DNA of 64,000 bases, from the NCBI RefSeq assembly GCF_000715075.1, contig NC_134087.1, positions 158,707,436 through 158,771,435 on the forward strand. The letters run 5' to 3'. Position 1 is the stretch's first letter. Every line of letters begins with the position of its first letter. The notes beneath the pieces are model-generated. The model had not been told where the DNA came from. It saw only the letters and a program-made list of their open reading frames with translations, and did not search any database. The translations under genes were made by a program, and so were the position numbers. Source of the DNA: Nicotiana tabacum. Lineage: Eukaryota > Streptophyta > Magnoliopsida > Solanales > Solanaceae. This document shows, piece by piece, positions 9,197 through 21,700 of this stretch.

Positions 9197-11790
9197 CTTC
9201 CCTTACACCCCACGCCCCCTATCCGAACCCCACCCCTCACTCGTCTCCTTCCCTGAACCCTGAAACCCTCAAACCCTAGCAGCCGCCCTAGTCTCCTTCG
9301 CCATTAAAGCCGGCGGCACGAACGCCGGTGACCACCCCCTGAACACCCTAAGACCCCCTCACTCCCCTGAACACGAATCCACTAACCACGAACCTCGAAT
9401 CATCTCCTATCGTCTCGAATCTGGATTTGAAGATTCGAGACAAAACCCGGATCTATGCCAAACCATCCCATCTTCATACCAGACACTCCCCTGACCTTCC
9501 TCGTGACCAAACCAAGCTTGGTTTGGTCCGAATCTACCCACAACTCCTAAAAATCCAGATCTGGAAATCCAGAACTTGAAACACATGCACCTGGGGAACC
9601 CGGCCAGTTTTGACATGGGTTTGAGGTCTAATAGACCTTAATCAAGGTGTTCTCATGAGAACACCCTGATTAAAGTTTGTTCGGCCTCAAAAATTCGAAG
9701 TTGAATCAGATTTGGGTCTGTTTGATTTAAACATTTTGGTAAGTTTTCCTTTCTTTTGTTTTATTTCTAAATAAGTTGTTAGCATATCTCTTTGTGTTTG
9801 CTTGTTATTTTTTGTTATTTTTTCATTCGGATTTCTTCATCTCTGTAAAGACCTTTTATTTGGTCGATTGGTTTCTGTGTATGATTTAAATGTATCCTAT
9901 GATAAGCATGTCCGATTAGTATAGTCGTCGCATGAATAAACTTATATAGGTTCCTAGTGACTGACCAAGTTGTCCGAAGCCCTTTAGGTCCCTGAACATA
10001 TTGTTTGTGTGAGCGACTGATTATTACCTGCTATAATTAGTATAGTCGACTCGATAAATGTCGTTGATTAGTTTCTATAACTAATGAATCAAACGAGCTA
10101 ATAATGTCGCATGACTAATTGATACTTTGCCACTAATTGAAGGCCCCAACATTGTTTGAAATAGTTTGTTTGCATTGAAAAATGACTGAAAGGTTCAGTC
10201 TAGGCAGTCCTGAATTTGAAACTTTCATCAGTTCAAAAATGCCCTGATGCGGCAAAGGGTCAAGACAGTGGTAACCAGGGTTTAACAGGGGTAGTCTGGG
10301 GTTTGCAAAGGACAAAAATGATTAGTTTAAATGAGCTGACAAGTAGGGTACTAATTTGGGATTAAATTAATGCCAATGGGGAACAAGACATAAGAGTATG
10401 GGACTTAAATTGAATAAAAAATGAGGCCCATAACTCCTGATTAAACAAAACCAGGCGTGGGAATAAAGGGGGCTGACACCAAAAGATGCTTAGGGATGGG
10501 CTTTAAAGAGTATGGGCAGGCTGCAAGTTGCAGCAAAAAAGGGCAGCTTAACTGCACTGGTTTTTGGCTTATAAATAAGCCATTTTGAGAACTTAAACGG
10601 GGGCTGGAGTTTTTTGAGTCTTAGGCTGGACTTTTAGTCTTCGGAAAAAAAGAGAAAACAAAAGGTTGGAATTTTTAGTCTTAAGGCTGGAATCTTTAAG
10701 TCTTAAGAAAGAGTGGTGAGTTTAAAAGAAAAGATTGAAAACATAAGAGAGGCTCGATTAAGACATTGTAACCAAACACTGCCTGAAAGGGGTATAAGAA
10801 TGCATTTTGGTCAATCTGTCTTGGCCCAGTTCTGTTGCTTGCATTGACTGAGTTGTTTGTGGTTGATTAAACTGGTGGTTTTACTGCATTTGAACCCTCA
10901 GTTACTGCTGCTATTTCTTTACTCTTTCCTGAGATTACTGGCTTGGCACTCGACTACTTGCTAGTCCTTGTATTCTGGGAGATCATTGTTGGTTGTCTGT
11001 GGCTATGGAAAACATTTGGTTTAGTTGGTTTTTGCTGTGTTGTTGCTGAGTATCTGTTGTTGCTGTGTTTACTGCATACTGCCTAGCTGATCATTCCTTC
11101 CTTCTTTGTCCTCCATACCAGGTACACAATTACACTACCAATGTAACTCGAAAGTTTGAGCAATGAGTATAAAAGAGAAGATCTGCAGATGTTGTTTATA
11201 TACATGTACTGTTGTGTTGAACGTCATGTAATGTCTAATAGCTCATATTTTGGGATACTGAAGTTAGCTAACAAGCCTAGTTGAGGTCAATATAGGGTAT
11301 CGAATGATAATTATATATGTATACTGTTAGATAAAAGTGGTCTCAATGAATTAGGTTGCATCTCAGATTTAGTTTACTTTGCCATATATGCTGTAATGTA
11401 GTCCAAGCATGAAACTTGTACACTGTAAATTAAGTTCCTTCCTTTCCAATAAATTGCCATATATGACTCTTAAAATCATGTTTCAAGATAAAGAACACAA
11501 ATTCAGGGCCTCAACCTCATGAAGGTCGAGCCCAGGTCGAAGACAGACCAGGCAGGCCTGCATCGAACGAGCAGTGGCCCAGGTCTGGCCAACCGCGCGT
11601 GGGCTGGATTTGGGCCCATGATTATTTGTTTGGCCGACTGTGCACGCAGCTTCGGTCCCGATTTGTTAAGCATTTCCGAATCCCATTACAAACAACTTGC
11701 AAGCATGTAATTAATTAGGATTATCTACTATTTTCAATTGATAGAGACAAACACGACAAGAAACGCAGTTGCTATAGGATATCCTTTTAA

Positions 11791-12405
11791 AATAAGAACG
11801 AGATGAGCCTCGATGAAAAATAAACAAAACGCGCATATGCGGGGCCCTTGTTAAATGTATATTATTGAAACATTTAGTTTCCAGGACGGGTTGTTTAGCA
11901 AATCTCACAACCCTCCTAAAATACAACACGTTAGTCTCTTTAGGACACGCTTTAATAAACCTTACCGTCTTAAACTCGGGTGCACATTTATGTGACCCAA
12001 ATCCAAATCTCGACGGATTCGAAATGTATTTCTAATTACGGGTACATTGATTGTGACGTGGTTCGAGATGCGTGTCCATGACGTTGCAATTTCATTTTTA
12101 AAAAAAAAAATAATAAGAATGAGATGAGCCTCGCCAAATAAAATACCAATTGCGGGGCCTTCAGTAAATATTTGCTTTAAAAATTTATTTGGACTTCGGG
12201 ATGGACCGTTTAGTAAAATTCCACGGTCCTACCCAAAATAAATACGCTAGTCGCTTTAGGCGCGCCTTTAATAATTTAATTTCCTTAAACTCGGGTGCAC
12301 ATTGATATGACCCAAATCCAAATCTCAACGGAGTCAAAGCGTGTCGATGACCACGGGTACATTGATTGTAACGTGGTTCGAGATACATTTTATAACGTTG
12401 CAATT
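11791..12405 (+). repeat. ~320-bp tandem duplication inside the Ogre LTR
   Basis: Two diverged copies, 11791-12090 and 12112-12405. Landmarks repeat in order: ATAAGAAxGAGATGAGCC, GCGGGGCC, AAACTCGGGTGCACATT, GACCCAAATCCAAATCTC, GGGTACATTGATTGT, ACGTGGTTCGAGAT and ACGTTGCAA. The offset falls from 321 to 314 bp, showing small indels. Confidence 0.85.
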
Positions 12406-12775
12406 CTTGATAAAAATAACGGTAAATGATAAAAGCGGTTGAAAGATAAAATTTGCACATAAGTTCGTATTGTATTTAAAATCAGATAATCAAGCCGAAT
12501 ATAACAGTTGAGCGACCGTGCTAGAACCACGGAATTCGGGAATGCCTAACACCTTCTCCCGGGTTAACAGAATTCCTTATCCGGATTTCTGGTACGCAGA
12601 CTGTAATATAGAGTCATTCTTTTCCTCGATTCGGGATTAAAATTGGTGACTTGGGACACCCTAAATCCCCCAAGTGGCGACTCTGAAATAAATAAACTCA
12701 TCCCGTTTCGATTGTCCTTTAATTGGAAAAAACTCCCCTGCGCCCCTCGCGGGTGCGGAAAAGGGAGGTGTGACA

Positions 12776-13282
12776 TATGGAACAAGTTTCTCAGCCTAAA
12801 CTCGACAAGTATAAAGGCAAAGGGTTGTCATATGATCTATAAATGTTCAACACTTGTGTGCTTGTAAAAACGTGTGGGAGTACATGTTAGAATTAGGAAA
12901 TAGTTCCTAAGATTATTTTCAAGAGTGAAAATGCCTAATGCTAACAGTAGTCTTGTGAGAAAAACTGAACATCAAGAGTGATCTTTTGTACACGGTATTG
13001 TACTTCAAGTTTGAGTTTCTTTACATGCTCGAGTTAAATACAAAGTTAAGAAAAGAGTTTTTTGTATATTGAGCCTTGTGTTCTTGTTTATATTCTGTTG
13101 CCTTTATTAAAATTCGTGGCCTTAATTATTTCTAAGACTTACTGCATTGAAATCTGCCTAAAAATATACTAAGTCCAAAGTTGCTGAAATTTTGGCCAAG
13201 TGTTGTGAGAAGGATGAAGTTGAGCATGAGGCCTGGCTGCCGCACAAGCTAGTTTTGGCAGACAGAAAATCAGCCCATTACA
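12776..13282 (+). repeat. Right part of an older Gypsy LTR, cut by the Ogre insertion
   Basis: The sequence from the Ogre end to CCCATTACA at 13282 is followed after 2 bp by a tRNA-Met-type primer site, so it is the 3' part of a 5' LTR. Its left part should lie on the other side of the Ogre, outside the window. No other copy exists here to confirm its limits. Confidence 0.6.
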
Positions 13283-13284
13283 AC

Positions 13285-13296
13285 TGGTATTAGAGC
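13285..13296 (+). promoter_or_regulatory. Primer binding site, initiator tRNA-Met type
   Basis: TGGTATTAGAGC differs at one base from TGGTATCAGAGC, the complement of the initiator tRNA-Met 3' end used by many plant Gypsy elements. It lies 2 bp after the presumed LTR end and 14 bp before the gag ATG. Confidence 0.75.
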
Positions 13297-13310
13297 AAAT
13301 CAAGTTCGTG

Positions 13311-14373
13311 ATGGAGACACGACGAGCAGTGACATATTTAGTGGTCCTGTTTGATAACATGGCCGATGGTAATAATGAACTGCGAGAAAGGCTAACGAAA
13401 CTAGAGGTATTGATTGGAAATATCCCTAAAGGTAGCGGAATTTAAAACCTTGTGACAAGGTTTACCTATATTGAGCCATAAATGACAAGGATAAATCAAG
13501 GGAATGCGGATCTGAAGAACGAGTCTGTGGTACTGCAGCATGCTGTGGGCGAGAATTCTCCTCAACATGGTGTGGATCGTCTCAAGGTAAAAACTTTTTC
13601 ATGCTATTCGTATGCATGATGAGAGGGAAAAAGCAACCTTGAATAGCATGCATTTGAGTGAAGATGCTATGTTATGGTGGCACATTCGTGTGACTGAAGA
13701 TTAGAGTATGGGCAGACAAAAGATCCAGTCGTCAGAGCGGTTTAAAATGGATTTAAAGGATCAGTTCCTTCCTAGCAAGACGTCTTGGATTGCTAGAGAT
13801 AAACTGAAAAATTTGAAGCAAACCAAATCAGTGAGAGTATGTTAAAGAGTTTACTTCTTCGATGTTGAGAATAAGCAATATGTTGGAGGAAGACAAATGC
13901 ACAACTTCATGAGTGGGATGCAGTAGTGGGCACAATTGGAGATGTATGGGTAGAATATTCAAAACCTTACAAGTGTTGTGGCGACGACCGATGCATTGAA
14001 TAATTTTCACTTAGGTGAAGAGACTTCTGCTTCAACGTCCAGCAACATAACGAAGGACAAGGATATGGAGTGGAAGAAATGTAAGAATAACCACGCTAAT
14101 AAAGACAAGGGAAAGGGAAAGCAAGAGGATGGAACTTCACAGAGTAAGGAAAAGGGAAAAATATTTAGTGGATGTTTCATTTATGATGGGCCACATCGAG
14201 CAAGGGACTGTCCGAAAAAGGCAGTGTTGAATGAAATGCCTGTTGCGGATAAGAGGGTTGCATTAAAGGCAATGACTAGTAAAAACCAAACTGCTGGGGT
14301 CAATGCAATTGTGGTAGAACCAAAGAGAGGCAAAGGGGCGTGGCTTGTCAACCCCTTAGGACTCATAAATTGA
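13311..14373 (+). pseudogene. Degenerate gag of a Ty3/Gypsy element
   Basis: ATG at 13311 opens METRRAVTYL, but the frame stops after 45 codons. Fragments in shifting frames keep gag-like order: EDAMLWWHIRV (~13660), LKDQFLPSKTSW (~13755), SVREYV (~13830), and from 13978 a 131-codon lysine-rich tail. A zinc knuckle near 14175 reads CFIYDGPHRARDC, where the second cysteine of CX2CX4HX4C is tyrosine, so zinc binding is probably lost. The order resembles chromovirus gag of the kind with an LWW motif; the clade is uncertain. No protease or RT follows. Confidence 0.72.
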
Positions 14374-14803
14374 GTTAGCCTCGATGAGGACGTCAAGTTT
14401 CAAAGGGTACAAGAGGTTTGTTAGGGGTGTGCCTCTTTGAGCTTGTCTTGACAACAAGAGTGTATTCATGAGGCAGCACGATTTTAGCAAAGATAAGGTG
14501 TGCAAGCTAACACCAAGGTAAAAGGAAAATGGGCAAGTGATGGCCAAGGCTTTGAGGGAGGCAATGCAGCGATACAAGGGTTGAAAAATGAGATCCGGGC
14601 TAAGGGTGACACTATGGCATAGCAAAGGCATCAAGGCATGAGGTGATGATGCTAAGGCAAGGCAAAAATAAAGTGGGAAAGGATAGGATAAGTGCAGCGA
14701 AGGCATGCATGCAAGGTAGACTTGTCATGATGTTGGGGCATGGAAAAGGATAGTGTTCATGAAAATTGGAAAAGGCTTAATATGGCTACAATGCACCTAC
14801 GAT
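14374..14803. other. Unassigned internal retrotransposon sequence
   Basis: About 430 bp between the broken gag and the end of the antisense frame at 14804. I see no frame, repeat or motif that assigns it. The junction between the two elements must be in or near this stretch. Confidence 0.4.
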
Positions 14804-15856
14804 CAAGGCTTCTCCTCCAATTGGGCATAGTTCGCCTCGGCAATAGCAAGTTCTTCAGCTTTGGAGTTTAAGGCTGCCTCCAAGTTATTCAATCTTTCAG
14901 CAGAGGCAGCCTCACGATCGGATGCAGCAAGAATGTCATTATGGATTTCAATCCATTTAGCCGTAGTTTCTTAAAATTGTGCCCTTAATAGGGCAACCAC
15001 TTGGCTAAGAGTCACTAATTCTTGCTCGCTTTGATGCAATCGAGCCTCTAATTCCACGGCCGCAGTAGCTTGTACTTCTAGTTTTGAGAGGCGAGCATCA
15101 GATTTTCGTCTCGCTCGGCCAAAGTTTGATCCCGCTCGGAGGTAAGTTCCTCCTTATCGGGAATCAGCCTTTGAAGGCCCTCGAAAGCAAGGAAGTTAGT
15201 CTGCAAAACAAGAATGCAAATTCGAAACCCTACCATAACACAGATAGAAGAAACAATAGAAAAAACAAAGACTTATACTGTTGTTGCGTTGTGCATGGCA
15301 TTGTTCAAGAAACACTCTAGAGAGAGAGTTTGTATTTTTTTTTCCAATCTTTCTTTGAAGCCAAGGGCTTCAGATAATTAGCAAGTTCCATTGGCGGGGA
15401 CAACAGATTGCATCGGGGTGAAACTGAGAAGGTGACGCTCCTCCTCCTTTGGGGATCTTCTAAGGGGGAATCATAATCTTGCCTCAAGCTCCCATGAACT
15501 GGGGACTGGGGAAGAGAGATGTTCTTCTCTCGGATAACCACGGTCGGTGGGGATGATGTAGCAGTTGTTGGTGGCAGAGGTAGAGTTGGTGAAGAAGGAG
15601 ATAAAGCAAATGGTGTTGTAGGGTGAGAAGCAGCTGCGGCAAGTGTCGTGCTGGTTATTGGTTGCTCTTCAACCGAAGACGGAAAGGGCTCGGCACTCAG
15701 CCTTACAGTACCGGGCGCGGAAGCTGGGACTCGGAAGTGTGATTTTGCATCTTCCAGCACATCAAACTCCCCTAGAGTGCCGACGCATCGTCCTCGGTTG
15801 GTGTAGCTAACTCAACATATTGAGCATTCTATTGAGCTGATGAAGGTCGCCATCTT
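14804..15856 (-). pseudogene. Antisense extra ORF of an LTR element, C-terminal part (broken)
   Basis: Read on the minus strand, this continues the frame family that starts at 28104, interrupted by the chromovirus. A proline/serine/threonine-rich segment (15760-15317, beginning MLEDAKSHFRVPAS) is followed by a heptad-rich coiled coil (~15140-14810: short pieces such as LEARLHQSEQELVTL and AERLNNLEAAL) that ends QLEEKP and stop near 14804. There are several frameshifts and stops. Extra antisense ORFs between pol and the 3' LTR, some gag-like or coiled-coil, are known in plant Ty3/Gypsy elements. The function is unknown. Confidence 0.6.
15852..15856. repeat. Left target site duplication of the minus-strand chromovirus
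   Basis: ATCTT precedes the LTR start; GTCTT follows the other LTR at 26877-26881 (4 of 5 bases match). Confidence 0.6.
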
Positions 15857-16569
15857 TGTTACGACCCAGATTTCCCACCTCGGAAGTCGTGATGGCGCAT
15901 ACTCATGAAATCTAGGCAAGTCGAGTATTATAGATTCATTACCCTTTTTCCTTAACCTTTTAACATTTACGAATTAACAGGTGATCAACAACGGAATAAT
16001 CATAACTAGCGGAAATGCAGAAGACGAAATCTAATAGTTTAACTAGATAATAATACGAAAATCCAAAATACAACTCTACCCAGAATTAGTGTCACAATAT
16101 CACGGACCGTCTACGAATACTACAAACAGTGGTCTGAATGGAAAATACAAGTCTATCTTTGAAATACATAGAAATAGAATGGAAAAGATAGAAGGGGGCG
16201 CCAAGGCCTGCAGACGTCTATAGGACTACCTCGGGTCTCTACGGCTGGACTGAAGGCAGCAACCTCACTGTGGTCCGAAAGCTCCAGAACCGGGATCTAC
16301 ACACAATGCAGAGTGTAGTATTAGCACAACTGACCCCATTTGCTGGTAAGTGTCGAGCCTAACCTCAGCGAAGTAGTGATGAGGCTAGGACAAGACTACC
16401 AAATAAACCTGTACATTTATATCATATACAGCAAATAATAACGACAGAAACTAGCAGTTAAAGATGGGAAGGGGAAACATGTTGCGAGGGATGACAAGTA
16501 CTAACAGAATTTCAGTAGAGAAGCACAAAGAACACAATAAATCAATTATAAGCAAAATAAGGAAAACAA

Positions 16570-17025
16570 TAACAAGTGCACGGCTCACCCTTCGTGCTTT
16601 TACTCTCGTCCTCACAATAAAAATCAATAAATTCGGCATGACATCACCCTTCATGCTTTTACCTCACGTAATCATGGCATGACATTATCCTTCGTGCATT
16701 ATCACTCATATCATGGCACGACATCACCCTTTGTGCTTTTACATTCACAATATCGGTATGGCATCACCCATTGTGCATTAACACTCACTCACAAATATCA
16801 CGCACGGCATCACTTTTCATGCTCTCCACTCATCCTTACCCAAGCAACAATCACAAGCAGTTCGGGCAAGGGAATCAATAAAAATCACAATAGAATCCTG
16901 GCAAGAGAACAATGGTATAACAATAATATCCCGGCAAGGGAAACAATATTATAAGCAGTAATATCCCGGCAAGGGAAATAATATCATAAGTAATAACATC
17001 TCGGTAAGGGAAACAATATCATAAA
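16570..17025 (-). repeat. LTR short-repeat arrays (hairpin unit and CCCGGCAAGGG unit)
   Basis: Six units variant of CACGGCATCACCCTTCGTG recur every ~40 bp (near 16579, 16637, 16677, 16715, 16757, 16801). Four units of CCCGGCAAGGGAAACAAT follow at ~35-bp spacing. The first unit type has complementary ends (GCACG...CGTGC), so each could fold as a small hairpin in the transcript. Confidence 0.85.
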
Positions 17026-17812
17026 CCTCTTCTCCTTTCCACAATCACTTCACAACACAAATCTCAACTTGAGCCAATGCTCTATAATGTTCAATTACCA
17101 AGAATACTTCCATAAGCCTTGTTCAACACTAATAATCATCATATAAAGCATGGACAATACATAACGGAGTCATAACAATCATAGTATAAGACTCACGGGC
17201 ATGCTTAACACCAACGTATAGGTACTCGTCACCACACCTATACGTCATACTCAACAATTAACACATAGCAAATAAGACTATAACTCCTATTTCCTCAATC
17301 TAAGGTTAGGCCAAACACTTACCTCAATGCCACGAACACACTCAAGCCTCAACTACCACTTTACCTCTTGATTCCACCACCAACCCGCTTGTATCTAATC
17401 ACAATTTACTTAATAACGTTTATAATTTCTAAATAAATCAATTCCAATGCATGAAAATAGATTCCCTAAAAAGTCAAAAATCGACCCAGGCCCGCTTGGT
17501 CCAAACCTGAAATTCGGACCAAAACTCGATTACCCATTCACCCCCGAGCCCGGATATACAATTTGTTTTGGAATCCGACCTCAATTTGAGGTCTAAATCC
17601 CCAAATTTTGATATTCCTAAATTCTATCCAAAATTCTCAATTCCACCTTGAAAATCCTATATTCTAGGATGAAATCTTGTAAAAAGAAGTTAGGGAGTGA
17701 ATGAAATGAGTTTAAAATCACTAACTAGTGTTTTGGGGAAAAAAAGAGCGTTTGAAAAATTGCCTATTATGTTTTAGGGTTTTGAAAATTGAAATATGGC
17801 TGAAAAGTCCCA

Positions 17813-17822
17813 TTTATATATA
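17813..17822 (-). promoter_or_regulatory. Putative LTR TATA box
   Basis: Minus strand reads TATATATAAATGGG. It is conserved as TATATATAAACGGG at 25946-25955 in the other LTR and sits just downstream, in sense, of the GC-rich palindromic block. Confidence 0.55.
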
Positions 17823-17839
17823 CCCCTATTAGACCCTCA

Positions 17840-18010
17840 CCGCTGACCGCAGAAAAAGTACCGCAGCCGAGGAGTCCACCACGGACCGCGAAATATCGAG
17901 CGCGGCCGCAGAGGTATGGCCTTGCCCACCGCTGACCGCGAAAATCTCACAGCGGCAGCGAAGACCCCACCGTAGTGGCGAAGCTTCACCGCGGACCGCG
18001 AAGCTCAGTT
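17840..18010 (-). repeat. CpG-rich palindromic block of the chromovirus LTR
   Basis: About 170 bp of repeated CCGCGGACCGCGAAG-like units, many self-complementary and CpG-dense in otherwise AT-rich sequence. It starts ~735 bp from the sense 5' end of the LTR and ends next to the TATA-like box. The other LTR has the same block at 25975-26145. Confidence 0.8.
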
Positions 18011-18744
18011 CAGAGACCTGCAACATCTCTGAACCTGCAACAACTATTTTTTTCCAAGTCTAAATTCACTCTGTGGCCCATCTAAAACTCGCTCGAGCCC
18101 TCGGGGCTCTAAACAAACCATGCACACAAGTCTAAAAATATCATACGGACTTGCTCATACGATCAAATCATCAAAATAACATCAACAAATATGAATTAAA
18201 CCTCAAATACATGAAAGCACTCAAAAACATTGAAATTTCTATTTTCTCTCAACTATAAGTCTGTTTTATACCAAACCACTTCCGATTATTACCAAATTCC
18301 ACAGATTCAATCAAATTATTGCTTTAAACTTGTACCGGGCTCCGAAACCAAAATACGGGCACGATACCATTAATAACATGTATCATTTCATATCAAAGAA
18401 CCTTTATATTTTCTAGCAAACAATTTTCTTTAAAAATTCTTTTCTCGGGATTGGGACCTTGGAATTCGATTTCGGGCATACGCCCAAGTCCCACATTTTA
18501 CTACGGGCCCTACAAGACCATCGGATCACGGGTCCGGGTCCGTTTACCAAGAATGTTGACCGAAGTCAATTTTAATCAATTTTGAAAGGCCAATTTTCTT
18601 ATTTTACTTAGATTTTACATAAAAGCTTTCCGGAAACACGGCCGGACTATGCACGCAATTCGAGGTGAGACAAAAAGAGATTTTCAAGGCCTCGGGACAC
18701 AGAATTTACTTTCAAAATAAGTGATGACCTTTTGGGTCAACACA

Positions 18745-18758
18745 TCCTCCACCTCTAA
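18745..18758 (-). promoter_or_regulatory. Polypurine tract of the minus-strand chromovirus
   Basis: Minus strand TTAGAGGTGGAGGA abuts the 3' LTR. The pol stop codon (18757-18755) overlaps it. Confidence 0.75.
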
Positions 18759-21700
18759 AAAACCGTTCGTCCTCGAATGGACATAAGAAAAGTACGTGAG
18801 TCGGAGAAAAAATGGGGATATCGGCTTCGCATATCGGAATCGGACTCCCAGGCCACTGCCTCGACAGGCTAACCCCTCCACTAAACACGAACCGAAGGAA
18901 AACTCTTCGATCTCAATTGATGAACCTGCCGATCTAGAATAGCTACCGACTCCTCCTCATAGGACAAGTCCTTGTCCAACTGTACAGTGCTGAAGTCTAA
19001 CATGTGGGATGGATCGCCGTGATACTTCCGAAGCATGGATACATGAAACACTGGATGCATGGCTGATAAACTCGGCGGCAACACAAGTCTGTAAGCCACC
19101 TCTCCCACTCGATCAAGAATCTCAAAAGGACCAATGAATCTAGAGCTTAGCTTGCCCTTCTTTCCAAATCTCATCACGCCCTTCATAGGCGACACCTGAA
19201 GCAACACCCGCTCGCCGACCATGAATGCCATATCACAAACCTTACGGTCGGCATAACTCTTTTGCTTGGACTAAGATGTACAAAGCCTATCCTGAATGAT
19301 CTTAACCTTGTCCAAGGCATCCTGTACTAGATCTGTACCCAACAATCGAGCCTTTCCCGGCTCAAACCATCCAACCAACGACCAACATCGCCTACCATAT
19401 AAAGCCTCATAGGGAGCCATCTGAATGCTCGACTAGTAGCTGTTGTTGTAGGCAAACTCTGCTAAAGGCAAGAACTGATCCCACGAGCCTCCAAAGTCAA
19501 TAACATAATCTCGAAGCATATCCTCTAAAATCTGAATAGTATGCTCGGACTGCCCATCCGTCTGAGGATGAAATGTTGTACTCAACTCGACCCGTGTGCC
19601 CAACTCACGCTAAACTGCACTCCAAAAATGTGAGGTAAATTGCGTACCTCGGTTAGAAATGATAGACACGGGCACACCATGAAGACGAATAATCTTCCGG
19701 ATATAGATCTCGGCTAGCCTCTCAGAAGAATAAGAAACTGCCATAGGAATGAAATGTGCTGATTTGGTCAGCCTATCAACAATAACCCACACTACATCGA
19801 ACTTCCTCTGAGTCCGTGGGAGTCTAACAACGAAATCCATAGTGATACGCTCCCACTTCCACTCAGGAATCTCAATCTTCTGGAACAAATTACCAGGTCT
19901 CTGATGCTCGTACTTTACCTGCTGACAAACACCGAGCCACATATGCAACAATATCCTTCTTCATCCTCCTCCACCAATAATGTTGCCGCAAGTCCTGATT
20001 CATTTTAGCAGCGCTCGGATGAATAGAGTACCGGGAACTATGGACCTCCTCTAAAATCAACTCACGAAGTCCATCCACATTAGGCACTCAAATATGACCC
20101 TGCATCCTCAAAACTCCATCATCTCCAATTGTAACCTGCTTGGCACCTCCATGCCGCACTATGTCTCTAAGGACAAGCAAATGAGGATCATCATACTGCG
20201 GATCTCGAATACGCTCAAATAATGAAGAACGAGTGACTATGCAAGCTAACACATGGCTGGGCTCAGAAACATCCAACCTCACGAACTGATTGGCTAAATC
20301 CTAAACATCTAAAGCAAGCGGTCTCTCACTGACCGGAATATACGCACGACTGCCCATGTTGACTGACTTTCTACTCAAAGCATCGGCCACTACGTTGGTC
20401 TTCCCCAGATGATACAAGATGGTGATATCATAGTCTTTCAATAGCTTCAACCAACTTCTCTACCTAAAATTTAGCTCCTTCTGCTTGAATAAGTATTGTA
20501 GACTCTTGTGATCCGTGAACACCTCACATGACACGCCATATAAATAGTGCCTCTAAATCTTCAGCACGTGAATAATAGCTGCTAACTCTAAATCATGAAC
20601 TGGATAATTCTTCTCATGAATCTTCAACTGTCGTGAAGCATACGCAATTACCTTTCCATCCTGCATCAATACCGCACCAAGTCCACTACAAGATGCCTCA
20701 CAATACACTGTATATGGCCCTAAATCTATGGGCAAAACCAACATTGGTGTCGTAGTCAAACTTATCTTAAGCTTCTGAAAGCTCGTCTTACACTCGTCTG
20801 ACCACCTATGGGCAAAACCAAAATTGGGGCTGCAATAAATGAAAATCCCTCCACAAACCGATGGTAATAGCCTGCCAAACCCAAGAAACTCCGGATCTCT
20901 GTAGCTGATAGGGTCTAGGCCGATCCTTGACTGCCTCTATCTTTTTCGGATCCATTTGAATACCCTCTGTTGATACAATATGACCTAAGAATGCAACTGA
21001 ACTCAACCAAAACTCACACTTCGAAAACTTAGCACACAACTGACTATCTCTCAAAGTCTGAAGAACAACTCTCAGATGTTGCTCATGCTCCTCCCAATTG
21101 CGGGAATAGATCAAAATATCATCAATGAAGACTATCACGAATGAATCCAAGTAAGGCTTGAACACTAGATTCATCAAATCCATGAAAGTTGCTGGATCAT
21201 TTGCAACCCGAATGGCATCATAAAGAACTCATAATGCCTGTACCGAGTGCGGAAAGCTGTCTTAGGGACATCAGATGCCCTAATCCTCAACTGATGGTAG
21301 CCAGATCTCAAATCAATCTTCGAAAACACTTTGGCACCCTAAAGTTGATCAAGCAAATCATCAATCCTCGGCAATGGATACTTGTTCTTGATTGTGACCT
21401 TGTTCAACTGCCGATAATCTATACACATCCTCATCGATTCGTCCTTTTTCTTAACAAACAAAACCGACACACCCTAAGGCGAAACACTAGATCTAATAAA
21501 GCCTTTATCAAGCAAGTCTTGCAACTGCTCCTTTAATTTTTTCAACTCAGGCGGGGCCATATGATATGGCGGAATAGAAATGGGCTGAGTGCCCGAAGCT
21601 AAATCAATGTAGAAGTCAATATCCCTATTCGGTGGCATACCCGGCAGGTCTGAAGGAAATACCTTAGGAAACTCACGAACAACAGGCACAGAATCCATAA

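Larger units (their letters stand above)
1..12775 (+). mobile_element. Ogre-like (Tat lineage) Ty3/Gypsy LTR retrotransposon, 5' truncated by the window edge
   Basis: In order the window shows the end of gag-protease, a short gap that looks like an intron, an uninterrupted RT-RNase H-second RNase H-integrase frame, a 3.4-kb 3' untranslated region with a 41-bp tandem array, a purine-rich tract and a 4.27-kb LTR that starts TGTAAGCACG and ends GTGTGACA. A second RNase H domain between pol and integrase, very long LTRs, an intron between protease and RT, and tandem repeats in the 3' untranslated region are known hallmarks of Ogre elements in the Tat lineage. The 5' LTR, PBS and most of gag lie left of the window. 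The five bases after the LTR (TATGG) would be the target duplication, but the left copy is not visible. Pol is intact, which suggests a fairly recent insertion. Confidence 0.9.
8505..12775 (+). repeat. 3' LTR of the Ogre-like element
   Basis: Starts TGTAAGCACGTGATTTTTGC and ends AGGGAGGTGTGACA (TG...CA), 4271 bp. Both ends match the solo LTR at 47368-50406: the first ~25 bp and the last ~270 bp, including ACCGTGCTAGAACCACGGAA. The middle parts are diverged. It contains a TATA-like box near 9188 and a ~320-bp internal duplication near its 3' end. Short frames inside it have no recognisable domain. Confidence 0.9.
15857..18744 (-). repeat. 3' LTR of the minus-strand chromovirus
   Basis: On the plus strand it runs from TGTTACGACCCAGATTTCCC to TTTTGGGTCAACACA, 2888 bp, and aligns along its length with 23942-26876. 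It holds a cluster of ~40-bp units with the CACGGCATCACCCTTCGTG theme (16570-16830), an ATCCCGGCAAGGGAAACAAT array (16890-17020), a TATA-like box (17813-17822, minus sense) and a GC-rich palindromic block (17840-18010). Confidence 0.93.

Noticed and set aside
13285..13296. tRNA gene suggested by TGGTATTAGAGC (also 37639, 60163)
   Set aside because: Only the 12-base primer complement is present, next to LTRs; no cloverleaf or A/B boxes.
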